Shown here: positions 17,785 to 27,300 of the stretch, in pieces
Numbering within the stretch: the stretch's first letter is position 1
Layout: every line of letters starts with the position of its first letter
Assembly: GCA_963732355.1 (NCBI GenBank)
Contig: CAVSZD010000007.1
Span: forward strand, 124,001 to 188,000
Length of the DNA: 64,000 bases
Source of the DNA: JADKAV01 sp963732355
GTDB lineage: Bacteria > Actinomycetota > Actinomycetes > S36-B12 > UBA10799
Direction: 5' to 3'
Position numbers and translations under genes: made by a program
The notes under the pieces: model-generated
What the model was told of the DNA's origin: nothing
Databases searched by the model: none
Seen by the model: the letters and a program-made list of their open reading frames with translations, nothing else

Positions 17785-18364
17785 TCAGCCGGATCCACCT
17801 GCTGTTCGTAACGCACGGGAAACACTGTGAATCGCCTCGGACACACGCGACGATCCGGCTATGACCTGGGCCTGCGGGTACAGCCGCTGGTACAACACGA
17901 AGGCCTCATCGCGTCCCTGCGGGTCGTCACGCACCCCGTCGGCAACCCACTCGACGTCCGGGGCCAACAGCAGGATGAGGTCGTATTGGGACGCTTGCTA
18001 CGGCGCCCAGCAATTGTTCTGTGACCGCCGGTGGTCCGGCCTCATAGCCGGGTCGGTGGGCAATCGCGGACATGTGCCACACCGCCGGGGTTGCCGTCGT
18101 GCCGTCGCTGATCAGCACCCCACCACCTTCTGCGTCCAGGATCGCCCTCGCCTTGGCTTCTGCGCCGACATGCATCGTCGACGTGGCAAGTTGCTCGCGG
18201 AAGGACCAGGGATGACCGGCAGGCAATTGCGATGCCAGTATCCGGCCCTGTTCAGTCACCGTCCGCACCTGCAGCCCCTGATCGCGCAGCGTCCGGGACA
18301 GGTGCTCGACGAGTGTGGTCTTGCCGCTTGACTCCGGTCCGACGACCGCGATGGAGAAACTCAG
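17785..18364 (-). pseudogene. NadR-like AAA ATPase/kinase, frameshifted
   Basis: Reading the minus strand, FSIAVVGPESSGKTTLVEHL (Walker A) continues through RTVTEQGRILASQLPAGHPW and TTATPAVWHMSAIAHRPGYE. This is the pattern of the NadR ribosylnicotinamide-kinase-like family. Near 17965-17995 the frame must shift by one base to continue as YDLILLLAPDVEWVADGVRDD and end at 17785 after QVIAGSSRVSEAIHSVSRAL. No ATG or GTG precedes the P-loop; a CTG at 18364 overlaps the previous stop (CTGA). It is either a decayed gene or a sequencing error. Confidence 0.7.
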
Positions 18365-18948
18365 GCGACGGATTGGTCGTTGGTCGGCTTGGGCGCGGCC
18401 TTCGCAGCGGGCTTGGCGCGCTTCTTCTTGGCCGCGGGCTTGGGTGCGACTGCCTCGACCGGCTCCTCGGCCTCGGCCTCAGCGGCTGCAGCCACTTCCT
18501 CGGCGGCTTCGTGGACCTGGTCGGCAGCATCGAACGCGGCTTCGGAGGTGTTCAGCGCAGCCGTGTCTGCTGCATCCGCTGCGACCTCGGAGGCCTTACC
18601 TGCGTGCTCTGCGATCTCAGCGGCTGCATCTGCTGTGGAGCGGGCCACGGCATCGGCTGCCTTGGAGGCTGCCTGGGCTGCCGCGTCCACTGTGACTCCG
18701 GCCTGGGCCGCGGCCTCGGCGGTGGCGTCGGCCACTGTGGAGACCCCGCCGGCAGCTTTCTCTGCGACATCAGCAACGGTCACGGCTGCGGTTGCCGCGG
18801 TGCGAGTCACACCCTCGGCGATGTCGTCGGCCACATCCCCAGCGCGACGCACCCACTCCTGCCGCTTACTGTTCTCACGACGCTTGCTCCACAGGATTCC
18901 TGCGGCCACCGAACCCACGGCGACACCGACCGCAACCAACCGACGCAT
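18361..18948 (-). CDS. Ala-rich helical protein with a basic AKP tail
   Basis: A 195-residue low-complexity protein. A short hydrophobic N-terminus (LVAVGVAVGSVAAGILW) could be a membrane anchor. About 120 residues of Ala-rich amphipathic helix rich in VADxAxxAA repeats follow, resembling YtxH or late-embryogenesis-like proteins. The tail (KPAAKKKRAKPAAKAAPKPT) resembles histone H1-like nucleoid proteins. A strong AAGGAGGG ribosome site precedes the ATG. No specific function can be assigned. Confidence 0.7.
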   Translation of the reverse strand: MRRLVAVGVAVGSVAAGILWSKRRENSKRQEWVRRAGDVADDIAEGVTRTAATAAVTVADVAEKAAGGVSTVADATAEAAAQAGVTVDAAAQAASKAADAVARSTADAAAEIAEHAGKASEVAADAADTAALNTSEAAFDAADQVHEAAEEVAAAAEAEAEEPVEAVAPKPAAKKKRAKPAAKAAPKPTNDQSVA

Positions 18949-19061
18949 GTTGACCCTCCTTGGGCACTCAATAGCGCCAGCCTGCCATGCCTTACATGAT
19001 CACAACAGAAGGACCCTGGGATTGCCGGAACCGGAAAGGCCCTGCGCCACGTCATAAGAAC

Positions 19062-19328
19062 ATGCGCGTCGATCACCGAGTCAGGCCCCCAGAGACCCTT
19101 CCGGCATCGGGACGCTTGCGTTTCTCCATCACAGGGGCCACGGCAACACCGGCTGTGCGCCTGATGGTCCTCGACGACGTGGGAAACGTCCAGCACAAGA
19201 TGCACCTCAGCGTTCACGGTCCCCGGACCCCAGTGCAACTCACGGGCTTCCCGCGCGGTCGGGTGTACCTGGTGTGCGCGTTCGCAGGCGACGACCTGAT
19301 CTGGTCCGCGCCGGTGCAAGCCGGCTGA
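19062..19328 (+). CDS. Small hypothetical protein
   Basis: An 88-residue ORF beginning MRVDHRVRPPETLPASG and ending DDLIWSAPVQAG. The alternating hydrophobic pattern (RLRFSITGATATPAVRLMVLD) suggests a small beta-sandwich. An in-frame ATG at 18987 would add 25 less convincing residues. No family is recognised. Codon usage matches neighbouring genes, which is the main support. Confidence 0.45.
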   Translation: MRVDHRVRPPETLPASGRLRFSITGATATPAVRLMVLDDVGNVQHKMHLSVHGPRTPVQLTGFPRGRVYLVCAFAGDDLIWSAPVQAG

Positions 19329-19464
19329 GCCCCAACCCCCGGGGGATCCGGCACAACCAGCCGCTGCGGCGCCTTTGGGTGAAGAAGTGACACGTGAGAC
19401 GTCAAAACCTCACCGAAAGAATCCAGAACCAATAGCCCACACGCACACCACTTAGGCTCTGGTG

Positions 19465-19944
19465 GTGGGCAACTTCGAAGTCATCTCCGTTCCTGCGCAG
19501 GATCGTTTGGACGCGGCCGTCTACCGAGAGGTCGGCACCGTCGTTGGTTCCTACGTCGGGCAGGAGGCGGCCAACCCGGTAACTCTGGCGCTCAAAGAGG
19601 CGCTGGCCGAACCGCTGGACCCCTCGCAACTGCTCAACACCGCCGTGGGTTTCGCCAACACCGTGGCGTTGCTGGCCTTGTCGGTGACTCAGGACGAAGC
19701 CAGTGCTGCCCGGGTCGTGCGCGACACACTGCGCCTGGGCAACGGCGGCGAGGACGGGGATGCCGAGATCCTGATTCTGCGCATACTCGAACCCATCGAC
19801 CGTGCGCCGGAGCAGATAACCGGGCAAACGCTCACGGCCATCGCCAACTACGGGGATATGGCAGTGCGGCTGACCGACCAACTACAGATCCCGCGCGAGA
19901 CCCTGGCCAACGCCGTGTCAGCGGCTGCAGGCAAGGTCGGCTGA
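19465..19944 (+). CDS. Hypothetical protein, 159 residues
   Basis: A soluble, largely helical protein (GNFEVISVPAQDRLDAAVYR to LANAVSAAAGKVG) with no recognised domain. Two GTG codons lie side by side at 19462 and 19465. The second sits exactly six bases after a -10-like TAGGCT, the same geometry as pta just downstream, so a leaderless mRNA starting at 19465 is likely. It is 59 bases upstream of pta on the same strand. Confidence 0.6.
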   Translation: MGNFEVISVPAQDRLDAAVYREVGTVVGSYVGQEAANPVTLALKEALAEPLDPSQLLNTAVGFANTVALLALSVTQDEASAARVVRDTLRLGNGGEDGDAEILILRILEPIDRAPEQITGQTLTAIANYGDMAVRLTDQLQIPRETLANAVSAAAGKVG

Positions 19945-19991
19945 GGATCCACGGCTGCGGCCGTGCCCGTGCAAACCACGGTGAGCCTCCC

Positions 19992-19997
19992 TAGGCT
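19992..19997 (+). promoter_or_regulatory. -10 box of a probable leaderless pta transcript
   Basis: TAGGCT at 19992-19997 is followed by six bases and then the GTG start of pta at 20004. No good -35 box is visible. The spacing places the transcription start at the start codon. Confidence 0.5.
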
Positions 19998-20003
19998 CAG
20001 GAC

Positions 20004-22082
20004 GTGGCCAAAGCGGTGTACGTGACGTCGATGGAACCGGCCAGCGGGAAGTCCATGATCTCGCTGGGGCTGATGGAGGCGTTCAGCCGGCACAGCTCCC
20101 GGGTCGGCTACTTCCGGCCCGTTGTGGGCAGTGGGGAGGGGCCGGACAACACCATCGACCTGATCCGGCGACGCTACGGCCTGGCGCAGACCTACGAGCA
20201 GTCCTTCGGGATCACGACCCACCAGACCCGCGGCCTGGGCTCGATGCACGATGCGGACCGCCTGATCTCGGAGATCATGAGCAAGTTCGACGCAGTGGCC
20301 GCCGGATGTGACGTGGTGCTGGTTGAGGGGACCGACTACACCGGGGCCAGCGCGGCCTTCGAGTTCGATCTCAACGTCACGATGGCACTGAACCTGGCTG
20401 CCCCGGTCCTCATGGTCATCAGCGCCCACCACCACCGTCCTGAGCAGGTCCGGGGTGCGGTCCATGCGGCCAGCGAATTCGTGCGCGACCGCGACGTCAG
20501 CCTGCTCGGCGTTGCCGTCAACCGGGTCGAGGCAGGTCATCTGGCAACGATCGAGGAATCACTGTCGGAGATGCCCGAGCAGGTGTGGATCCTGCCGGAG
20601 GAACGCAACCTGCAGTTACCTTCGTTGCACCAGATCGGCGCGGAGCTGCAGGCCCATCTGCTGCTGGGATCCCGGGAGTCGCTGGACCGGGAAGTCACCG
20701 GTGTCCGGGTGGCTGCCATGACGCTGCCCAATCTTTTCGACCGCCTGCAGAACGGCGTGTTGCTTGTCACCCCCGGAGACCGCTCGGACGTCCTGCTGGC
20801 CGCCTTGACCGCGCGGTTCAGCGACCAAGTGCCAAGCATCAGCGGGGTTATCGTCACCGGAGGCGTCGAACCGGATCCGCAGATCATGTCGTTCGCGCGA
20901 GGGATGGATTCGGCAGTGACTCCGCTGCTGATGTCGGACAGTGACACCTACGAGACCGCCCACCGGATCGCGACGCTGACCCCTCAGATCCGCTTCGGGG
21001 ACGACCGTCGCATCGCCGCAGCCCTTGGGCTCTTCGAGGCGGAGATCGACACCTCGGAGTTGATCGAACGCATCCAGCTCAGCGACACATCAGTCACGAC
21101 ACCGATGATGTTCGAGAACCGGCTGGTGCGGGCCGCACGCCAGGACCGTCGCCGGATCGTGCTGCCCGAAGGCGACGACGACCGGATCCTGCGCGCCGCC
21201 GACCAACTGCTCCGTCGCTCGATCTGCGACCTCACGATTCTCGGTTCACCCGAGGGAATCACCGACCGGGCGCGTTCCATGGGCCTGGACCTGAGCGGAG
21301 CCACCCTCATCCACCCCGAGCACAGCGAACTGCGTGACGAAATGGCCGAACTACTGTGCGGCCTGCGTGAGCACAAGGGCATGGTCATGGACATCGCACA
21401 TGACGCCGTCACGGATGTCACGATCTTCGGGACACTTCTGGTCGAGTCGGGGATGGCCGACGGGATGGTCAGCGGGGCCTCCCACACCACCGCTGACACC
21501 GTGCGTCCGGCGCTTCAACTGATCCGGACCCGGCCGGGGGTCTCCGTGGTGTCCAGCGTCTTCTTCATGTGCCTGGCCGACCGGGTGCTGGTCTACGGCG
21601 ACTGCGCGGTGAACCCCGACCCCAACCCTGAACAACTGGCCGACATCGCGATCTCGTCAGCGCAGACAGCAGCGGCCTTCGGCATCGATCCGCTCGTGGC
21701 GATGCTGAGCTACTCGACCGGCAGTTCCGGGGCGGGCGGTGACGTCGAGAAGGTTCGCCTGGCCACCGAGATCGTGCACAGGCGCAGCCCGGACCTGCCT
21801 GTGGAAGGCCCCATCCAGTACGACGCGGCGGTGGCACCTGAGGTCGCAGCCAGCAAACTACCCGGCTCGGAAGTGGCAGGCCAGGCCAACGTACTGATCT
21901 TCCCCGATCTGAACACGGGCAACAACACGTACAAGGCCGTCCAGCGCTCAGCAAGAGCCGTGGCGATCGGACCAGTGCTACAGGGACTGCGCAAACCCAT
22001 CAACGACCTCTCGCGCGGCTGCACCGTCAAGGACATCGTCAACACCATCACCATCACAGCCATCCAGGCGCAGGAGGTCTAG
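20004..22082 (+). CDS. pta: Phosphate acetyltransferase, long form
   Basis: A 692-residue enzyme interconverting acetyl-CoA and acetyl phosphate. It has the long three-part architecture: an N-terminal BioD-like P-loop domain (VTSMEPASGKSMISLGL), a central DRTGG regulatory domain around residues 210-330, and a C-terminal PTA/PTB catalytic domain (SGASHTTADTVRPALQLI, SYSTGSSGAGGDVEKVRLA, FPDLNTGNNTYKAVQR). The stop TAG is immediately followed by the GTG of ackA, so the pair is translationally coupled. Confidence 0.96.
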   Translation: MAKAVYVTSMEPASGKSMISLGLMEAFSRHSSRVGYFRPVVGSGEGPDNTIDLIRRRYGLAQTYEQSFGITTHQTRGLGSMHDADRLISEIMSKFDAVAAGCDVVLVEGTDYTGASAAFEFDLNVTMALNLAAPVLMVISAHHHRPEQVRGAVHAASEFVRDRDVSLLGVAVNRVEAGHLATIEESLSEMPEQVWILPEERNLQLPSLHQIGAELQAHLLLGSRESLDREVTGVRVAAMTLPNLFDRLQNGVLLVTPGDRSDVLLAALTARFSDQVPSISGVIVTGGVEPDPQIMSFARGMDSAVTPLLMSDSDTYETAHRIATLTPQIRFGDDRRIAAALGLFEAEIDTSELIERIQLSDTSVTTPMMFENRLVRAARQDRRRIVLPEGDDDRILRAADQLLRRSICDLTILGSPEGITDRARSMGLDLSGATLIHPEHSELRDEMAELLCGLREHKGMVMDIAHDAVTDVTIFGTLLVESGMADGMVSGASHTTADTVRPALQLIRTRPGVSVVSSVFFMCLADRVLVYGDCAVNPDPNPEQLADIAISSAQTAAAFGIDPLVAMLSYSTGSSGAGGDVEKVRLATEIVHRRSPDLPVEGPIQYDAAVAPEVAASKLPGSEVAGQANVLIFPDLNTGNNTYKAVQRSARAVAIGPVLQGLRKPINDLSRGCTVKDIVNTITITAIQAQEV

Positions 22083-23270
22083 GTGTCGCTGGTCCTCGTC
22101 CTCAACTCCGGCTCGTCGAGCATCAAGTACGAACTGTTCGATATGACCGAGCCCTCGTCATTGGCCAGTGGCCTTGTCGAGCGGATCGGCGAGGGGAACT
22201 CGCGGGTCACGCACAAGGCCGATGGCGTCACCCACATCGTGGACGGCGCACTGGTCGATCATCGCGAGGGCTTCGCGGCCATGAATCAGGCCTTCGAGGC
22301 AACCACGCCTATCCCCGAAGGCGGATTGGTGGCGGTCGGCCACAGAGTCGTACACGGGGGCGACAAGTTCGCCCAACCCGCGCAGATCGACGCGGATGTG
22401 CTCGAGGCCATCCGCGCCTGTGTGCCCTTGGCTCCTTTGCACAACCCGGCGAACCTGCTGGGCATCGACGTGGCGATGCAGGCCTACCCGGGCATCCCCC
22501 ACGTTGCCGTCTTCGATACCGCGTTCCACCAGAGCATGCCGGAGGCCTCCTATCGTTACGCAATCGATCGGCAGACCGCTGACGAGAACCGGGTGCGCCG
22601 CTATGGGTTCCACGGGATCTCCCATGAATACGTGAGTCGGCGGGCGGCCGCGCACTTGGGACTCGACCCTCGCCTCGCCCGGATCATCACCTTGCATCTG
22701 GGCAACGGCGCCTCGGCCTGCGCGGTTCGCGGCGGCGCCAGTGTCGACACCTCGATGGGGCTGACCCCGCTTGCTGGCCTCGTCATGGGCACCCGCAGCG
22801 GCGACGTCGACCCCGGAGTGCTCCTGCACCTACTGCGCACGGGCATGTCGGTCGACGAAGTCGACACCTTGCTCAACCGCTCCTCAGGGCTCAAGGGTCT
22901 GTGCGCGGACAACGATTTGCGAAGGGTGCACCGGCGAGCCGAGCAGGGCGACGACCTCGCTGCCTCGGCCCTGGAGGTCTACGTCCATGGCATCCGGCAC
23001 TATCTCGGGGCCTACCTGGTCGAACTCGGCAGCGCCCACGCCATCGTCTTCACCGCCGGGGTCGGGGAGAACGATCCGGCAGTGCGGGCGGCAGTCTGCG
23101 AAGGCCTGCAGGAGCTGGGCATCGAGGTGGATCCGCAGATCAACGAGGCCGCCCTGGGCCCGGAGTTGCCCGTGGACATATCAACGACCGCCAGCGCCGT
23201 TCGCGTACTGGTGATCCCCACTGACGAGGAACTCGAGATCGCGACGGCAACCATTTCGGCCATCAACTGA
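22083..23270 (+). CDS. ackA: Acetate kinase
   Basis: A 395-residue enzyme converting acetyl phosphate plus ADP to acetate plus ATP. Signature motifs are LVLNSGSSSIKYELFD at the N-terminus, GHRVVHGGDKF, FHGISHEYVS, HLGNGASACAVRGGASVDTS and FTAGVGENDPAVR. The GTG start directly abuts the pta stop codon. With pta it forms the reversible acetate overflow and uptake route. Confidence 0.97.
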   Translation: MSLVLVLNSGSSSIKYELFDMTEPSSLASGLVERIGEGNSRVTHKADGVTHIVDGALVDHREGFAAMNQAFEATTPIPEGGLVAVGHRVVHGGDKFAQPAQIDADVLEAIRACVPLAPLHNPANLLGIDVAMQAYPGIPHVAVFDTAFHQSMPEASYRYAIDRQTADENRVRRYGFHGISHEYVSRRAAAHLGLDPRLARIITLHLGNGASACAVRGGASVDTSMGLTPLAGLVMGTRSGDVDPGVLLHLLRTGMSVDEVDTLLNRSSGLKGLCADNDLRRVHRRAEQGDDLAASALEVYVHGIRHYLGAYLVELGSAHAIVFTAGVGENDPAVRAAVCEGLQELGIEVDPQINEAALGPELPVDISTTASAVRVLVIPTDEELEIATATISAIN

Positions 23271-23326
23271 GCCCCAGCGCGGCGTGCCTGCGCAGTTTTG
23301 TCACACCCTGGCTTCATGCTGCAGGC

Positions 23327-23539
23327 ATGAGCACCACAGGTACAACCTCACATGACCAGGCCGCCGAGTTGGACGGCCGACTTTGGGATGTGCATCGTCT
23401 GCTTCGCAGCGGGGACGTAGAGCGCGCCCGTGTGGAGTCAGCCCTGCTGATCGCCGACTCCGAAGCCGCTGGCAATGACTGGATCGGCGAGCAGTTGCAC
23501 GATCTCTGGCACGCGCAGCCAGCCCGCCGCTCCGCCTGA
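23327..23539 (+). CDS. Small hypothetical protein, 70 residues
   Basis: An ATG-initiated ORF (MSTTGTTSHDQAAELDGRLW to LHDLWHAQPARRSA) between ackA and the convergent fabI. It is acidic and probably helical, with a central segment VHRLLRSGDVERARVESALL. No domain is recognised. There is no clear ribosome site; the ATG follows CATGCT by six bases, which could be a leaderless arrangement but is weak evidence. Confidence 0.45.
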   Translation: MSTTGTTSHDQAAELDGRLWDVHRLLRSGDVERARVESALLIADSEAAGNDWIGEQLHDLWHAQPARRSA

Positions 23540-23553
23540 CTTTCCCCCTGAGG

Positions 23554-24351
23554 TCACAGCGCCACCTTTGAGCGCTGACCGATCCCCGGGGCCGCCAGGG
23601 CGTGGTATCCGCCATCCACGTGCAGGATCTCCCCGCTGATCGCCCTGCCCATATCCGACAACAAGAAGCACACGGCATCGGCTACCGGCGTGGCATCCCC
23701 GGCGTCCCAGCCCAGTGGAGCGGCCTCGTAGGCGTCCAGCAGACTCTGGAAGTCGGGGATACCACCGGCAGCTCGGGTGTGCAACGGCCCCGCCGCCACC
23801 AGGTTGGCCCTGATGCCTCGCGGGCCGAGATCTCTGGCGACGTAGCGCATGGTCGCTTGCAGGGCGACCTTGCACACGCCCATCCAGTTGTACACAGGCC
23901 AGGCCCGGCCGTCGGCATCGAAGTCCAGGCCGACCACAGATGCGCCCTTGGCTGGAGCGCATTTGGACACCACGTCGGCCAATCGGGCGAACGAGGTGGT
24001 GGACGTGCGGAAGGCCAACTCGATGGCCTCATCGCTGGCCGACAAGAAGTCCCCGGCCAGCGCCTCCCTGGGCGCGAACGCAATCGCGTGCAGCGCGCCG
24101 TCTACCTCGCGTCCGTCCAACTGGTCGACCAACCCCTGGTAGTCACCCGCTCGTGTGGCGTCCAGGGTCAGGATCTCCGGCATCCGGGGAAGGGCACACG
24201 AGGCAGCCTCGGTGAGGTCGCGCACCCGGTCGAAGGTGGTCAGGATCACCTCCGCGTTGTGCAGTTGGGCGCGTTCGGCCACCGCCCAGGCGATCGAGTC
24301 GGTGGTGACGACACCGGTGATAAGGAGTCTCTTCTGCGTCAACATGTTCAT
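23554..24351 (-). CDS. fabI: Enoyl-[acyl-carrier-protein] reductase (NADH), FabI/InhA type
   Basis: A 265-residue SDR-fold enzyme catalysing the last reduction of the fatty acid elongation cycle. The atypical FabI cofactor motif is RLLITGVVTTDSIAWAVAE. The catalytic Tyr-Lys is YNWMGVCKVAL (YxxMxxxK spacing as in InhA), and GPLHTRAAGGIPDFQ and GEILHVDGGYHA follow the family pattern. The start at 24351 overlaps the stop of the large DabB-DabA gene (ATGA), an unusual partner for fabI. A second ATG at 24345 is also possible. Confidence 0.92.
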   Translation of the reverse strand: MNMLTQKRLLITGVVTTDSIAWAVAERAQLHNAEVILTTFDRVRDLTEAASCALPRMPEILTLDATRAGDYQGLVDQLDGREVDGALHAIAFAPREALAGDFLSASDEAIELAFRTSTTSFARLADVVSKCAPAKGASVVGLDFDADGRAWPVYNWMGVCKVALQATMRYVARDLGPRGIRANLVAAGPLHTRAAGGIPDFQSLLDAYEAAPLGWDAGDATPVADAVCFLLSDMGRAISGEILHVDGGYHALAAPGIGQRSKVAL

Positions 24352-27300
24352 CCCTGCTTGCTCATGACGGATACGGCCTGGTCGTTGCTGCGTGCCAGCC
24401 ATGGCTGCCATTGCAGGTCGGTACCAAGCGCAAAGGCCTCACCGGTACCGGGCGCGATGGCTGCCAGCGCGATCCACTCGTTCGCGACCAGTGCGGCCAC
24501 GTCCGGGTGCTGGTCGAGGACCGTCACGATGTCCGCCGGATCCGCGTAGACGACCACCTGCAGGCGCAGCGGTTCGTGCATCCAGTTGGCCTCGTTCAGC
24601 GGTTGCTCACGGAATACGCCCTGCCACGGCAGCCCGACCCGCAGGTCGCCGCCGGCACCACTGAACACCGCGTAATCCCCCACTACATTGTGTGTGGTCT
24701 TGTCCCCGGCACCGAAGTGCTGCGGGTCAACCGTGGCGAAGTAGTACTGGTTGTTGATCCACTGCGTCACCACCATGGGCGCCGTCAAGAGCAGTTCCAG
24801 CGTGGAGCCATCGACGTCCAGACCCGGTTCGTAGGAGTGCAGGAACACCCGTCCCGACAGGTTGAGGCCCTTGGTCATCGCCCGGGGGCCGATGACGAAC
24901 GCAGCGTTGCCGGCCAAGCCCCACTCGGGTTGCGGCTCGGCCCAGTCCGCGGCGCGACGCGCGGCGGCACGGGCATCAACACCGGACACCCCGGGCAACT
25001 CGACCATCCTTTCGGCCCGGGCTGACGCCCCCGCGGCAGCCAGGTCCGCGCGCAAAGCCCCAACCTTCTGCCGGTGACTGTCGGGCACGTCCTGCTCCTC
25101 GATGAGCACCTGGTCGGTCGTGGTGTTGTGCCACGCGGGCACGGCCACCGTGCTCTCGGGGATCGTGATTCCGTGCTCCTGGCGCAGCCGCCTGCGCACC
25201 CGCGGATCGTTGACGACCGCAGCCATCACTCGGGCGTTCACGTATCCGCCGTTTCCGCCGCAAGCCCCGCAGTCGTACGCAGCGGCAAAGGCGTTGTTCT
25301 CCACCTTGGCTGCGTGACCGGTCACCAGGATGACCGGCGCGAGGTTCTCCACCAGACCCAGGGCACGAAGCATTCCGGCCGCTGCCGCCGTGCGCTGCTC
25401 GACAGTCATTCCCATACCGACCTTGTCGCTACTTCCCGCCACATCAAGGTGGCCAACATGCAGGTCACCGCGGTGAGTTGGTTGCAGTCGGTCCCGCCAG
25501 CGTCCCCACAGACCCGGTGCGGCGGTCTGCGCGAGCGCATCCAGACCGGCGAGCACCCCCAGACCCTCGGCGACGGCGAAGGCACTTGCCGGACGCGCCG
25601 TCGAGGACACCAAGCCGCCCCTGATCGCGGTGGGTGTTCCGTAGGAGTTGCTCAGCGAGTCGTCCTCGGTGATGGTGAACGCCGGCTTGAGCAGGACAGG
25701 GCACTGGTCGCTCGACGAGCCGCTGACCGTCTCATGGCGCAGCGCGACCCCGAAGAACCCGGCGAAACCGTGCGTGTCGTACTCACCCTGAGCCTCCAGG
25801 TGCCGGCGGAACCGCTCCGAGCGGACATCGATACACATGATGACGTGAGCCGTGGGCGTCTCGTCACGCTCAACCGGTTGGCCCGCCCGGGTACTCACCT
25901 GGTCCATCAGGCCATTGCGGTAGCGCTGCTCCCAAGCCCTCTGCCAGACCGCGACCCGAGCGCTGGGCAACAACTCGTTGGCGATCTCAAGCCCTTCGCG
26001 GGCCTCAGCCACACCCAGCAGGTCGACTACAGCAGCAAGTTCGGCCGCAGCCCACTCGCGTTCGGTCTGCTCAGAGCGCGACCACACCCGAGCACCCGCT
26101 GCCGCGCTCCCGAGCACATCGAAAGTGACGCGGATGGCCAGGAGGTCGGCGATCAATCCCGGGTCGCGCTGCTTCAGGTGGGCTGCCCAGCCCGGGTCTT
26201 TCGCAACCAATCGTGACAGGTAGCCGACCTGCTCGGAGGCCGGAACCACGTTGTGCAGCAACACCGCGACCGCTTCCGCGGGCTGCTCGGGAAGCGAACG
26301 CACGGCGACACCGAGGCCTCGAAGACCGAGATCCTGCACATCTGACTGGAACGTCTGCCAGAGCCCGCCGGCAAAGGGCTGGCCGCTATTGGCCAGGGCC
26401 GTCCAGGCATTGGCAAGCCCTGAGACCCTGTCGCCGATCCCGGTCTGCTCACCAAGGGTGCGTGGGAGCGCACTGGGACGCGGGAGCACGGCGGCGATCT
26501 GGTCGTCGCTGAGCCCGGACAACAACTCCGCGGCGTTCGACTTCGACTGCGGGCTCAATTCCCATTGGGCACGCCGCGTCAGGAAGTCGGCCACGGTCTC
26601 GTTGGGCAGTGAGAAACCGCCTGCCGCGGCAATGAGGTCGTCGCGTGTGAAACGCCCTGCTGACATCGCCTGCAGGTACTGGGACTCATCCATGTGGGAG
26701 CGCGCCCCCCAGGTCCGGGCGGCAACCTCAGCCGCGTCGGAGAAGGCCATGGCCTGCAGCCCGGACAGCGGGTTGACCGCAACCGCGGAGTTGATCGGCC
26801 ACATCGGGCCGACCATGGCGGACGCGGCATCCATGGCCACGTCCACCGAAGGCGCGTCGGTCGGGGCAACAGGGGGAACCTGGCCCTTGATCCGGGTCGC
26901 GGTGTCCACGACCAGCGGGCTGACCAAGGGGCGCAGCCAGTTCTTCGAGACCGCGTACATACCCAGCGACCCGAGGACCAGCACAGCCAGCGTCAGGGTT
27001 AGCGCGCCGGCCCCTGACCAGACACCGGGCATCTCAAAGATGCGCACCCAGACACCGAGCGCCACAACGTAGGCGAGTAGTCCTGCCACGGTCGCGACCA
27101 TGGACCACGCACGGCCACGAGCAGTTGAGTGCACTGCGGTGCGAACATCCGGCCAGACCAGTGCGCACAGAGCGAATGTGGCAGTGACACCGGCGACGGC
27201 CAGGGGCACCAGATCCACCACAGGTCGTGAGACCCACGTGTTGACTCCAAGTCCGATGACCACTGCGCTGATACCTGCCAGCATGAGCGCCATGGGGACC

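Noticed and set aside
16179..17846. ATP-grasp start at GTG 17846
   Set aside because: That start would overlap the coding end of the upstream NadR-like gene in another frame. GTG 17756 avoids the overlap and still covers the family domain.
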